NCBI GenBank assembly: GCA_013368325.1
Contig: JAACJK010000001.1
Coordinates: 434,001 to 498,000 of the forward strand
Length of the DNA: 64,000 bases
DNA from: Ephemerocybe angulata
Taxonomy: Eukaryota > Basidiomycota > Agaricomycetes > Agaricales > Psathyrellaceae
Direction: 5' to 3'
In this document: positions 34,430 through 45,589 of the stretch, piece after piece
Layout: each line of letters begins with the position of its first letter
Numbering within the stretch: position 1 is the first letter of the stretch
Notes under the pieces: model-generated
Database searches by the model: none
What the model was told of the DNA's origin: nothing
What the model saw: only the letters and a program-made list of their open reading frames with translations
Translations under genes and position numbers: made by a program

Positions 34430-35170
34430 CCTAGCTGACGAACTGATACCAAGAATTACGTACCAGCTTGCAGCATAGTCACAAGTACTGAGTCCAGCAG
34501 ACCTAATGAGCTCTCGTGGAATCCGAGTCTAACTGATACCTCATCCCACCCCGAATTTCTTCCAGGCGCACAGGACACGGGGCGCCACTTCCCCCTCCCG
34601 TTCTCGTCCCACCTACTCCTCCAATCCCTCCCAACCCGCCTCTCGCAGCTCCAAGCTTAGCTCCAAAATTCGCCCCCACCCCCACCGCCATGTATCGCAG
34701 CGTACGGCACATTGCGCGCAATGCCGGCCTTGACGGGGGTAAAGAGGGACTGGCCGCAGTAGATGTGGCCGCAGGGCGTAATCGTCGCGTTCGTGAAATA
34801 AAGGCCGGTGGGGATGCGCCTATGTGGCCACAAATACGACATTAGAACATTATCTGTGAGATATGAGGGGAAAAGCGCACCTAGCACATTTGAGGAGGTT
34901 ACAATAGGCTACCTTGACCACGTTCCAGTTGGCAACACACAACCTTCCCTTCGAAAACGCTGACAGCACGTTGTCGAGCGCGAAGCTTGCTGCACAGACT
35001 AGCCTAAGGACGACGTGTTGAGATCCGGAGTATAAGTAGGCGATTCATGCATTTTCAGTATAGGAGGCCTTGGGGGGTGCCGCTCTCAGGTAGAAAAGAA
35101 GTGGAGTCGGAAAAGCGCATTGTGTCGAGGTGGAAGTTGGGGAGAGAGCTTGGTTGCCGGCGGTTTGGTC
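34430..35170 (-). pseudogene. Second degenerate RING-gene fragment with repeat tail
   Basis: 34430-34860 matches the C-terminal RING part (TNATITPCGHIYCGQSLFT, then a Gly-rich stretch and PCPVRLEEIRG) with several indels and loss of RING cysteines. 34860-35170 is the repeat tail also found at 15070-15430. The whole block matches 14570-15430 in the same orientation. Confidence 0.65.
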
Positions 35171-35270
35171 CAGCTGAGGTGGGCGAAGGCAAGCGTCTCG
35201 GATGTACTAGTAAGCGCCCCTGGTCTCAGTGGCAGGCACCGTGGTGACGGACTGGCTTTGGCGTGATGTT

Positions 35271-35310
35271 ACAATTGGCCGCTGTTGGACAACAGGACTC
35301 GCGAGACCTG
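35271..35310 (+). promoter_or_regulatory. Subfamily-2 upstream block (copy G)
   Basis: AATTGGCCG followed by GACAACAGG and GCGAGACCTG, 105-145 bp upstream of the ATG. The same block precedes copies H, I and K at the same distance. Confidence 0.4.
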
Positions 35311-35415
35311 GATGTGGCCCAGGACAGTGTACGGTTCCACTTTTGTCCCAACTAAACATCCATCTGCCTGGAATAGATATTCATCAAGTAAACTGTTGCT
35401 CGCCCACCAAAGAAC

Positions 35416-37257
35416 ATGGAGAAACTTCCCATCGAGCTTGGAATTTTGGTAGCAAAAGAGCTCCCTACTCGAGATATATGCCGTCTGCAACAGGTTCGTC
35501 TTGGGTTCGTCCAAGTTGCACCCTCTCCATCGAACGAAACGAACGATTGACTCCATGACTTATTGCAGACTTGCAAAGCTTTCTATGATCTAATTGAGGG
35601 TGCCTCAGAGCTGTGGAGGGGCCGCCTACAACGGCACTGCGGTGCGGATGTCCTCTTGTCCAGCTTCTCCACCGCGTCCGAGTTGAGGAGGGCGTGCACC
35701 GGTACATTGCGCTTCAAACATCGGTATCGCCGGGGAGGCCACCCCATGCCACCCACCTCACGGCTTCTTCCACACAAGAAGGAAGACGATCAGTTTCAAA
35801 ATCGCCGGAGCCAATACTGGCCCCACCATTTATATCCTGAAGAAAGCAGTACTTTCAACCTCATTCCTGGGGGCCGCTTCCTCATCACAGTGGACAAAAA
35901 GTGGCTGCGAGTATGGGATCTAGGTCCACCGGGGATCCTGAATGAGCCATTCGAAGTGGTGCTCCACGAAATCAACTGTGTCGATACGCAGCCCATAATT
36001 GTCGACGTCGCCGTCGCCGACAAGGATACGGTGCATTTGCTTATCCGGGAGGATTACATCGAACGCAGGTTGCCCCAATCATTCGGATTTGAGTACGTCG
36101 TTCCTGGATTACATGACGAGAATGAAAATTTAACGCACTTGGGTCTGCCACAGTCAAAGCCGATACAACTTGAACGGCCAATCGAGGGTCAGATTCTTCC
36201 GCCGATTTCAGATACGTCTTCCAGACAAGGGACAGAATTCTGTAGAAGGGCTCGGCCGGCTTTGCGTGCTCCATTCATATAGAGGACGCCTTGACCGATG
36301 TGCTGCTCAGCATGGGCCCGTTGTTGCACTCGGGTTTGGAAAAAAATTCCTTCTCTGGGACACTTCAGATTCCCCGGATAAAAACTGGGTCGCATCAACC
36401 ACACGGACAGAGCGCATCGTAAGTACTTATGGTCAAGACGTAGGCAACAATGTTCTCAGTCGCGAATTCAGTGACTCACGAACTTACAGGTCTTTTTTCA
36501 CCAAGGCTACGTCTTCGCCGTTGACGCAGATGATCTGAGAGGTTTCAACTTGACAAGTGTTACTCATTGCCCGGCAGGAAAAGGGGTGGTGGACATTCAG
36601 GACGGGACCCCAGACTTGGGCTATATCCCTACCCCTCAAATGTGGACGCACCAGCAGCAGGGCTCACATAACTTCAGGGCCTGGGCATCCGATTTTATGC
36701 TGCACAAGCCGGTGGCAGACGAAGGTCCACTGTTCTATGATATTAGGGATCCGCAAGCCGATCCAAATCGGCTAGACATGTGGCCTGAGTCATACGTTCG
36801 GCTCTGCTTTTGCTTTCGTCCAGACAACCCCTCGGCGGGTTCGCTCCTTCGCACTAAAAGATATCGAACAGCCCCTCAGCCATGTGATATTCCCCAGCTT
36901 CGTTTCCCCCTGGATGATGGGGTTGCAGGGTACATCTGGTATGATAGCTTGGATCTGATAGTCGACATTGGACCACGACAAAGAGGAAACATATTCGTTT
37001 CCATCCTTGACGACCCTGACTCCCCTGAGCCTTCTATCCTCAAAGATGGCTCTGACTTCCCAGAACCAGCTGGTTTCGTCGTTGAAGGCCTAGGAGACTT
37101 TTCTGAAATGATTGCGAGGCCAAAGAGTGAGACTGGAGTGCTGCATCTCTCGGTGTGTCCATTATCAGGGAGGGTCGTTGTGCTCTGGGATCGAGAATCC
37201 AAGGACGATCGGCTTGTCGAGATTTTTGACCTCTATGATTCTTTGCCAACTATATGA
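35416..37257 (+). CDS. F-box-like / beta-propeller-like family copy G (subfamily 2)
   Basis: Exons 35416-35493, 35569-36092, 36154-36439 and 36490-37257; 551 residues. Start MEKLPIELGILVAKELPTRD; F-box-like part continues TCKAFYDLIEGASELWRGRL. It carries FNLIPGGRFLITVDKKWLRV, GLGRLCVLHSYRG, HQGYVFAVDADDLRGFNLT, WASDFMLHKPVADEGPLFY and CPLSGRVVVLWDRESKDDR, and ends DLYDSLPTI. A second possible donor, GTAAGT at 36421, would shorten exon 3 by six codons in frame. It is most similar to copy I, which lies on the opposite strand 10 kb away, so the pair arose by an inverted or inverted-inserted duplication. Looks intact. Confidence 0.82.
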
Positions 37258-37497
37258 TTCCCTATGCCAGTAACCACTCCTCAAGGAACGGTGTCCTCAT
37301 TACAACAATCATTTATCACGATTAACACCTCATGCTTTTGTTGGGCAGGGAATGAGGTGATGCTCTGTCACAAAGTGGAAACGTATGGATCGTTACACCG
37401 TGTACTGAGTCCTAGCATTCACACCAGTCTATGCAGCACTCCAGCGTATGTAGAACGCTTGCCATTTGGCGCAGAATTGTGTTTGCCGGGATCTGTC

Positions 37498-37532
37498 AGA
37501 ATTGGCCGGAGACAACAGGAGCGTGCGACCTG
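37498..37532 (+). promoter_or_regulatory. Subfamily-2 upstream block (copy H)
   Basis: AGAATTGGCCGGAGACAACA, about 107-141 bp upstream of the ATG of copy H; homologous to the blocks before G, I and K. Confidence 0.4.
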
Positions 37533-37638
37533 CATAACCTGGACCTGCGTGACTGCATGCCATTGCGCTGTTTCTCAAACCTCATCTACCTGGACCAAGT
37601 ATTCATCGAGTAAGGCCTTCGCTCTCCCACCCCACAAT

Positions 37639-39417
37639 ATGAAGAAACTTCCTATAGAGCTGCAAACTTTGATAGTAAAAGAGCTCCCTACTCGAGATAT
37701 CTGCCGTCTGCAACAGGTTCGTCCAACTCGACGCAGACTCAGTTGTATCGACCACCGATTGACTCCATGATTCATCATTGCACATAGACCTGCAAAGCTT
37801 TCTATGATTCACTTGAAAGTAACCCAGAGGTATGGAGGGAATGCCTACGACGCCAATGCGGCGCGGATGTCCTCTGGTCCAGCTTCAGCGGCTTCACACC
37901 GTCCGAGTTGCGCCGCGCATGCACTGGCACACTGCGTTTTAAACATCGTTATCGCCCGGGAGGCCACTCCAAGCCCCCCATCCCTCGACTCCTTCCGTAT
38001 AATAACCAGCAGAGCCAAGGATCGGACAATCCATACCCCGAAATAAAGGCCGCTTTCCTTGTTCCTGGGGGTCGCTTCCTCATCACTGTGGACAAAAAGT
38101 GGCTGCGCGTATGGGATCTAGGTCCACCGGGAAGCCTGGTTGAGCCATGCGAATCGGCGAGCCGCGAATTGAACTGCGACGATAAGGCGCTCGAGATTGC
38201 AGACGTTGTTGTTACCGACAAGCACACGGTCCATTTGCTTATCCAGGAGTGGTACTCCCAACCCACATTGCCCCAATCCTTCGGTATCGAGTACGTTATT
38301 TTCGTTGAGATTGGCAGGACGAATATCCGATCTAACACAACTGGGTCTGTCGTAGTCGCAGTGAATACAACTGCAGTCGCTGGACAACGTTCACGCTCTT
38401 CCACCGATTTGAGATACGCCTTCCGGGCAGAGGACAGCATTCTGTGCGAGAGCTCGGCCGGCTTTGCGTCCTACACTCAAGCGGTTCTGATATATGCACT
38501 ACCCAAGATGGACCAATTGTTGCACTCGGGATTGGAGAAAGAGTTATCCTCTGGGGCACTTTGGATTCTCCGAATAAATCCTGGGTCGCTTCAGCCACAC
38601 GGACAGGGTGCGGGAGTACCGATGGTCAAGGCGTATGCAACTATATTCTCAGTCGCGAACCTAATGACTCATGAGATTACAGGTCTTCTTGCATCAAGGC
38701 TATGCGTTCATCGTCGACTCAGATGGTCTGAATGGCTTCGACTTGACGGGTATCACTCATCGCCCGGTAGGAAAAGGCTTGGTGGACATTCAAGGCGGAG
38801 CCCCGGACATCGGCCATATCCCTACGCCTCAACAGTGGACACACCAGCAGGCTTTCTTCAATACCTTCAGGACCTGGGCATCTGATTTCATGCTTCACAA
38901 GCCAGTGGCTAAAGGAGGCCCGCTGTTCTATGACATCAGACATCCCATACTTGGACCCGCTCTACCACAACCCGGGACGTACGAAACATGCGATTCGTAC
39001 CTTCAGTTCTGCTTTTCCTTTCGTCCCGACAACCCTTCGGCGAGCTCGCTCATTCCCACCAAAAGATATATAACAGACAACCAGCGATGTGACACTCCCC
39101 ATTTCCAATTTGCGCTGGATGAACGGACTCGAGGGTACATCTGGTACGATCATTTGAATGGGGGACGAAAAAGAGGAAACATATTAGTTTCTATTCTCGA
39201 CAACCCTGATTCCGGAAAGGGATCTTGTCCCATCTTTGAAGGTTTAGGAGACTTCTCTGAAATGATTGCGAGGCCGAATCCCGAGCCGACAGCAATGCTG
39301 AACACCTCGCTGTGTCCATTATCAGGGAGGGTCGTTGTGCTCTGTCAAGATCGAGAATCCAAGAAGGATCGGCTTGTCGAGATCTTTGATCTTTATGATT
39401 TCTCATTAACTACATGA
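37639..39417 (+). CDS. F-box-like / beta-propeller-like family copy H (subfamily 2)
   Basis: Exons 37639-37716, 37788-38290, 38362-38632 and 38683-39417; 528 residues. Start MKKLPIELQTLIVKELPTRD, identical to copy F over the whole first exon. The F-box-like continuation differs: TCKAFYDSLESNPEVWRECL, where the usual LIEG is replaced by SLES. The body has RRACTGTLRFKHRYRPGG, FLVPGGRFLITVDKKWLRVW, HSVRELGRLCVLHSSGSD, HQGYAFIVDSDGLNGFDLTG, and ends CPLSGRVVVLCQDRESKKDR, where the blade motif LWDR has become LCQDR. It is the sister of copy F by block duplication and is convergent with the aminotransferase at 39533. Confidence 0.8.
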
Positions 39418-39532
39418 CCCGCTTTATACCAGTAGCCACTCCTCAAGGAACGTTCTCTAGTATGTTACTAACTTTTATTACACTCTATTCCACAAATTTG
39501 TGACATGGATAGTAGGATGAGAGAGCTATCTA

Positions 39533-40999
39533 TCAACCTTCCTTTACTACCTCGCTAACTGCCTCTTCGAAAATTGCGCATCCCTTCTTCAGATCCTCCT
39601 TCGACACGTTGAGGGGCGGGATAAACCGAATGACCTCAAACACGCTCGTCGTCAGAATCAACATCCCCTTGTCAACACACCTCTGCGCAACCCTCTTCGC
39701 CAAATCCTTCGGCACTTTCTCTCCCGCTACCCCGGTCGCCTGAGTGAACTCGACCCCCACCATTAACCCTCTCCCTCTGACATCTTCAATCCATTTCCCG
39801 ACCTCCGCATCAGCCTTCAACTTCTCCAGCGCCGCAAACAGCTCCTTCTCCCTCGCTCTAACATTCTCCAAAACCCCATCCTCCTTGAACCGTTTCACGA
39901 CCTCCACCGCCGCCGCGCAGCTCACCGCATTCCCGGCATACGTCCCTCCCATCGTGCCCTTCTTCATCTTCCCCGCAATCTCACCCCGGGTAATGACACC
40001 ACTGATCGGGAAGCCGTTCCCCAGGCCCTTCGCGGTCAGGAGAATATCAGGCTTGACCCCGCTCTCCTTGATCGCCCAATAGTCGCCCGTACGGCCCATG
40101 CCACTTTGCACTTCATCGATGATGAGGAGTATATTGTGCTTCGTGCAAACCTCGCGCAGGCCCTGGAGGAATGCGGGTGGGGCGGGGACGTATCCGCCTT
40201 CACCGAGGACGGGCTCGATGATAAGAGCAGCGGTGTCGCTCGGGGCTGTTTGTTGCTTGAGGAGGAGGTCGAGCTGGGTTAGGCAAGCCGAGGTGAGGTC
40301 TTCGACTGGGGTGTCGCGTGGGACGCCGAGTTGGTGCCAGTAGGGGAAGGAGATGGAGAACACGCCAGGCTTCGGAAGTTATCAGACACGGGAAGCGTTC
40401 ATTAGCGAGAATCACGCACCATGAGAGGTCCTGCACCCTCTGAATAGACCGTCTTGCTCTTGGTGACGGCCATGGCACCGTAGGTGCGGCCGTGGTACGC
40501 TCCGCCCATGCAGATGATGTTCTGCTTTCCTGTAACAACCCTCGCCATTTTGATTGCAGCTTCAACAGCCTCAGAGCCGCTGTTCCAGAAAAAGAACGTG
40601 TCTAGAGATGGGTCGGGCATGATGGGGAGAAGGCCTTCAATGAGGCGCAAGTAGGGCTCGTGGAGCGCGATACTACACTGAAAGTCGATACATCACTATG
40701 CAGCCCATCATAGGGTATGAGATAGTGCCTACCTGGGAGTGTACGAGGTTCATGCACTGCTTGGCAGCCGCCCCGCTGATCTTTGGGTGCGCATGTCCAA
40801 GGTTGGTTACACCAATCCCACAGGTGAAGTCCAGCATGCGCCGCCCATCCGCGTATTCGACGTACGTTCCGTCGCCCTTTGTCATGATACCCTCTGTGAT
40901 GCGCCCAAGCGCTGGGTGAACATGAGAGGCTTTAGAGTCATATAGATCTTGTAAAGCTTGGGCGTCGGACGAGCGAGGGGTAGAGGTGGAGAAGGTCAT
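39533..40999 (-). CDS. Class-III aminotransferase, 4-aminobutyrate-transaminase-like
   Basis: Exons 40999-40733, 40677-40420 and 40369-39533; 453 residues, the usual size. It is a fold-type I PLP enzyme: LDFTCGIGVTNLGHAHPKI at the N-terminus, FFFWNSGSEAVEAAIKMAR (cofactor phosphate site), GAYHGRTYGAMAVTKSK, IIEPVLGEGGYVPAPPAFL, IIDEVQSGMGRTGDYW (Asp contacting the pyridine ring) and the Schiff-base lysine in LLTAKGLGNGFPISG. It would transfer the amino group of 4-aminobutyrate or another omega-amine to 2-oxoglutarate. Substrate cannot be fixed from sequence alone. The sequence resembles the bacterial GabT/PuuE type, but the introns show it is resident. A broken 3' copy lies at 33528-34340. 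Confidence 0.88.
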
Positions 41000-43125
41000 G
41001 GTGCCGAGTGTACGAGGCTGCAGGCTGGAGGTCTTCTTGTATGATGAAACGACGTGCTTTTGAAGCCTTTGAGCTCGGCCGAGGCCACCTGGCAGACTCT
41101 GAGATCCGATCCTTTGAAAGAGGGAATAACCGAGTCAGACAGCACGCCTTATGCATGCAGACGATGGGCGTACCTGGAGAGGTGGCTAGACGCGATCCGA
41201 GCACGATGCATGATGGAACTGAGATTCGAGACTGGCCTCTAGTGCTTTCCGTCGTTGTGTTCAGTGGAACTTGTTCGCTGAAGAGCAGGCCCCGTTTATA
41301 ACCCCCTGTCGATAGTGGGGTAATGGGGTTCCGAGGATGGAGGTGGTCCAGGTTAAGAATAGATTACTTGAAGAATCCTGATGGACCGTCATGGCACGGT
41401 CCCATGACCCCCTGGATTACCCTGATTTCGATGTGCTCACAAGCTCTATGTAGACCTGCTCGGAACTTGGATGCGAGGCTTTCTCATGGAAGGGTTTTGA
41501 GGGCATTGGATTATGGATTCCGACATTAACTTGGAACTTGGATTTGAGTGCAGCCCTTATCCGGCTCGACATTGCCTGCGATACGGGGATGAGGAAGAAT
41601 GTGGAGTTGGGTGATGGCAGGTGATGATGGCGGTTCGGAATTAAGGAGGGTGACGAAGGGTGACGATGCGGACATGATCATGATCAAATGGTCCGAAGTT
41701 GCATCACACAGGCCCCCTGGGCGCTTAATCTCCAGTGTCCACAAGATCTCTTGGATTCCTCTGGGACCGCCGAGCGGTAACGGTAGGTAGTTTATCAAGA
41801 AGAACAATTCCATGACTAGTTGGCAGTTGCGATGCATCATTGACTCTTTGCCACACTTTTCACAGCTCGCTGACGATAATATAATAGTCTTGTGCGACCA
41901 ACGCCTGAGAACCAAGGCAGCCTGGATCTCAAGTTGAACGGATCGGAAATGCACAAACAACGTACCTCATTATAAAGTCGAAGAATACATCGAATGGGGG
42001 ATGTGTATGGTTGAGCCCCACGAGCTAGGAGCATACCGTATTCCTTCGGGAATTACGAAGATTATTATGCCGAGCATGCTGTACGAAGTAGATTTACTAA
42101 GCTTAGAACTCAGGGTGGATATGGGCTAGGGCGTACTGTGTTATCTAGAGAACGAGTGCATTGATCAGCGTTCAGGTGAGGGGAAGACCTAAAAGGGCGA
42201 ACGTACATCGACAATCGCGAGAGCTGCGAGAACAGCCCCGACGATCCCCTCTTGAGGTCTGGGAGAGCCACGAAGCTCTTTACTCGCAGCTTAGAAGACT
42301 AAAGATACGAAGAGAACAACCAAAAGTGTCCGTTTCTCACTGCTGCTTCTATTGAACGCCGACTTACAATCAGTCATCTGGAAAAGTGCCATCTCGGCTC
42401 GCGAATCGAGCTTGGTGGACTTCGGAAGGACCTCCAGCCCAGGCATATCTTAGAACTCATATCTTCCAGGCCAAATTAGGTAGAAGAAGGGCACAGGAAA
42501 ACTGGCGACTGCATCGAGAGGCATCAGTCCTCGATGAAGCCAATGCAACGAACAGAAACTGAAACGTACGGGGCTCGAAGAAAACGAACATCATCTCCCA
42601 GAACCCCGGAAGTCCGGGAAACCTCGACTTGCTGCTGTGGCCATGGCGGGGAAGACGGGGCAGGACGTCAACGATGAATTCAGGCTTGATAAGGAACAAG
42701 AACCCCGATTCGCCCGGAAGACGCCTTGATATCAACCCAAGAAGGTATCGTCAAAACGTAGCCAAAGCTGTATCCAGCTATGCTTGGAGTTAACGAGACA
42801 TCTATATATTTGTGGCGAGGTCATGAGGGCATGTCAGTGGTGAACACGGGCCAGGCGCCGTTGCATTGGCCAGCCCTCCACAGTCTAAGCGCCCAGCACC
42901 CCGCTTTAGGGTCCAAGGCGCTTGGACCAGAACCCTCGTTTCCTTCGGTCGACGAGTCTCATATACAAGAAGTGGAAGACTTCCGTTCATCTTATATAGT
43001 TCTGCCCCCTTGAATGGCGGTCCTTTACGGTTCCCACCCCGCCCTAGCAGCAACCTTGGCCTTGGCCCCCTTTCTCCTCAACTTCGAAAGCCAATTCCAT
43101 CCAGGTCACCGTGCAACCATAACCC
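41000..43125. other. Gene-poor spacer of 2.1 kb
   Basis: No frame with family resemblance; short ORFs on both strands overlap and lack ATG or protein-like composition. A TATA-like TTATATAG lies at about 42992, 130 bp before the gene at 43126. The spacer may hold decayed sequence that I cannot identify. Confidence 0.45.
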
Positions 43126-43671
43126 ATGTTCAACGGCGAGCCCGAACAACTGCTCTACGAGGACCAGACCCAAGATGAGCTCTATTTCCAATTCCGCGCT
43201 CTTTTTGAGCGCGTCGAGGAACTCGAGCAGAAGCAGGGGGATGACGACCAGAGACTCAGAGCCGAAGTGGAGCATATCCGACATGAATTCAACCGACGCG
43301 CAGATATACTGAGCACCGATATCGAGGCCCTTCGCTACGAGAGAGAGACGCATTGCAGGGAGCTTGAAGGGGAAGTGGGCCGGGTCGAGCTCCAGGCTGA
43401 GGAGAAACTGCAGGAGACGAGGGGGGAGATGATGGACAACCTAATACGCTCCATGGATGAACTCAACGAGGAAGTCAAAGCGAAGCTCAACACCATGAGC
43501 TTCTCCATCCTGCAGCTGCAGCACAAGAGGCACCGGACTCGCGCCGGACACGATGAAGGCGAGGATGGGTACGAGGGGGATGGGTCGCAGTCAGAGGATA
43601 TGGGCCGTCGAGATTATAGGTTCCACCCTTACGCACAGGCGCGCGCGGGAGCTTCCAGGTCGTTCCTTTAG
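43126..43671 (+). CDS. Coiled-coil hypothetical protein
   Basis: A single-exon ORF of 181 residues beginning MFNGEPEQLLYEDQTQDELY. Residues about 18-135 form an almost continuous charged coiled coil (LFERVEELEQKQGDDDQRL; RRADILSTDIEALRYERE; MDNLIRSMDELNEEVKAKL). The C-terminus is acidic and then basic (DEGEDGYEGDGSQSEDMGRR). No domain is recognised. A second coiled-coil ORF follows on the same strand within 300 bp; the two are similar in character but not obviously homologous. A role in oligomerisation is the only inference. Confidence 0.6.
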   Translation: MFNGEPEQLLYEDQTQDELYFQFRALFERVEELEQKQGDDDQRLRAEVEHIRHEFNRRADILSTDIEALRYERETHCRELEGEVGRVELQAEEKLQETRGEMMDNLIRSMDELNEEVKAKLNTMSFSILQLQHKRHRTRAGHDEGEDGYEGDGSQSEDMGRRDYRFHPYAQARAGASRSFL

Positions 43672-43963
43672 TATACCGCATGTTTTGGGTGGCCGTGCCT
43701 CGGATCTGGCAAATTGTGGGCAATAACTGAAAGAGGTTCCTTCGTTTCAAACGGTTTCCATCGAGGTCGGATAGATAAATCAACACGGGTAGATGTTCCA
43801 GATATGGGTAATTGGCGCCCGTTAAGGAGTTTTGGAGGTGTCTAGGATGAATAAGATCGAACAAATCGATGAGACGGGACCAGCGTATGTAGGTGAATCG
43901 TACATACCTCGCTTGACAAGACGAACCCCAAATATCAGTATAAAGCTTCTGGAGAAAGGTCCA

Positions 43964-44644
43964 ATGCTCTTTTCGGAACACTTCCACCTTTTCAGCTCTA
44001 CCACCCCAGAGAGTCCGCCTGGCATGCTTCCGCACATGTACCTGAACCGCCATCGCGCCAACGCCGCCGGCGCGAGGCGGAACCACCACCGAAGCGCCGA
44101 CCGAAACCCAGAGACCCTTGTCTTCGCGAACAGCCAAGCCGAAAACGGTGACGACGACGACGACAATGCTGAAGAGGACAGCGACATGGCCCTCGGACAG
44201 CTGCAAAACGTAACCGTCTTCCTCTCGAGCCGCGTCGGTGCGCTAGAGCGGTCAACCAGACGCAGAATTCGCGCTTTGACCACCCAGCTCGCCACTCTGG
44301 AAGTCACCCAGAAAGAGCTCAAGGAAAGAATCGCGGTTCAAGCTATGTCCATCCGAGTTAGCGACCTAGAGCGAGCTGCTAAGGAGCTCCAGGACGAGAT
44401 CCAGATGCACGATCTCAAGGCCAAGGTGGCTGCCCTAGAGGCTTCTGTCGTGGAGCTGCAGGGATCCTTGGATAGGCCTGGGGGGATTGTGGAGACGACA
44501 GATGAGGCAGCCATGCAGCAGGTCCAAGGCCCGGGGGACTTCGAGGATGTCACGGAGGCGAAGATCGGGGAATTGGCTGCGAGGGTGGACCAGGAGCGTA
44601 ATAGGATCGTGGCCGCAGAGGAAAATGTAGATATGCTGTCTTAG
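43964..44644 (+). CDS. Coiled-coil protein, duplicated copy 1
   Basis: The ORF is open further upstream (ATG at 43847), but the duplicate at 49 kb carries a stop there, so the first ATG shared by both copies, MLFSEHFHLFS, is preferred. That gives 226 residues. Residues about 55-70 are acidic (ENGDDDDDNAEEDSD). From about residue 75 to the end are heptad coiled-coil segments: LQNVTVFLSSRVGALERSTR, LATLEVTQKELKERIAV, VSDLERAAKELQDEIQMHD and IGELAARVDQERNRIVAAEE. Family unknown. Conservation of the frame in both duplicates, with mostly substitutions and one added Asp codon, argues that it is, or recently was, a real gene. Confidence 0.6.
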   Translation: MLFSEHFHLFSSTTPESPPGMLPHMYLNRHRANAAGARRNHHRSADRNPETLVFANSQAENGDDDDDNAEEDSDMALGQLQNVTVFLSSRVGALERSTRRRIRALTTQLATLEVTQKELKERIAVQAMSIRVSDLERAAKELQDEIQMHDLKAKVAALEASVVELQGSLDRPGGIVETTDEAAMQQVQGPGDFEDVTEAKIGELAARVDQERNRIVAAEENVDMLS

Positions 44645-44907
44645 GGGGGCGGGGATAGCTGAGCCCAGGATTTTCCGAGTATTGAAGCTGAAGGTTCGGA
44701 AAATAACGGTGGAATGGTTGTGCCATGGGTGGCTTGGGCTGGGGATGCTCGGATCATAGTAACTGCATAACAGAGGTAGAAAGTCGCGTTATTACGCGCA
44801 GCTTGATAGGTTTCAAGTGTTTCTTATGAGCCAGCTACGCCTATATGAGCTGATATGAGGCCCCATTTCGCATTTGAGCTTTCGATTGGCGTTCGAGGTT
44901 GTTTCGA

Positions 44908-45141
44908 CACCTGATCCCTCCGTCTCGGCCGCCTAGTTAGCCGGGTAGATGTGATGCACCTACGCGGCTAATTGGGTGGGTTTAGGCCTGGTCTGGAGGG
45001 TGGATTTCGCAAAGGCAATTGCCAACAATAACGGACAATTATTGGACCAGCAGGAAAACACGCCTAAACCCACCCAATTAGCCGCGTAGGTGCATCACAT
45101 CTACCCGGCTAACTAGGCGGCCGAGACGGAGGGATCAGGTG
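44908..45141. mobile_element. 234-bp hAT-like MITE with 80-bp perfect inverted ends
   Basis: The two ends (44908-44987 and 45062-45141) are perfect reverse complements over 80 bp; the element begins CACCTGATCCCTCC and ends with the reverse complement. It is flanked by the 8-bp duplication TGTTTCGA (44900-44907 and 45142-45149). The paralogous segment at about 50440-50465 lacks it, which gives an empty site. An 8-bp duplication and CA...TG termini fit the hAT superfamily. The 74-bp core has no coding capacity. Confidence 0.93.
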
Positions 45142-45589
45142 TGTTTCGAGGTCGTGGTTTGGGATCAAGAGCAATTTTGGATTTGTTGCCCCTATCCCGG
45201 CTTTCTTTCCTCCCTCGATGGTCGAATTCACGCTGCACGGTAAAACTCGCGACTAAACCTCGGTATCTGCATTGCGCATGGCACACTGATACCCTCCTAA
45301 ACCCACCCGAATCTACGAGAAAAACTGCGCCGCTGCTGTTTAACAGTCAGCCTTCATGCTGCGGTGACCATCTTGCCCGACCGGGTCGCAGAACTGCTCA
45401 TGCCATTCTACCCGGGCGCTTCCTGCTGCCTCAATAAAGGTAGGCATGCTATTGGAAGCCACGCGAAAAAGGCACCACATTTCTCTCGATCTTTCTGGCC
45501 CTGGCTTCGGGGTGCCACTCGTGCTTGATGATGCTGCGGTACTGCTGCGCACTCCAAGTCCGGAGTTGCATGAGCATGCTCCTCAAGGG

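Noticed and set aside
41526..42735. Minus-strand ORFs in the 41-43 kb spacer
   Set aside because: No domain resemblance, no plausible exon structure, doubtful starts.
43847..43963. Longer N-terminus for the coiled-coil protein
   Set aside because: The duplicate at 49 kb has a stop right after MNKIEQ, so the extension is not conserved.
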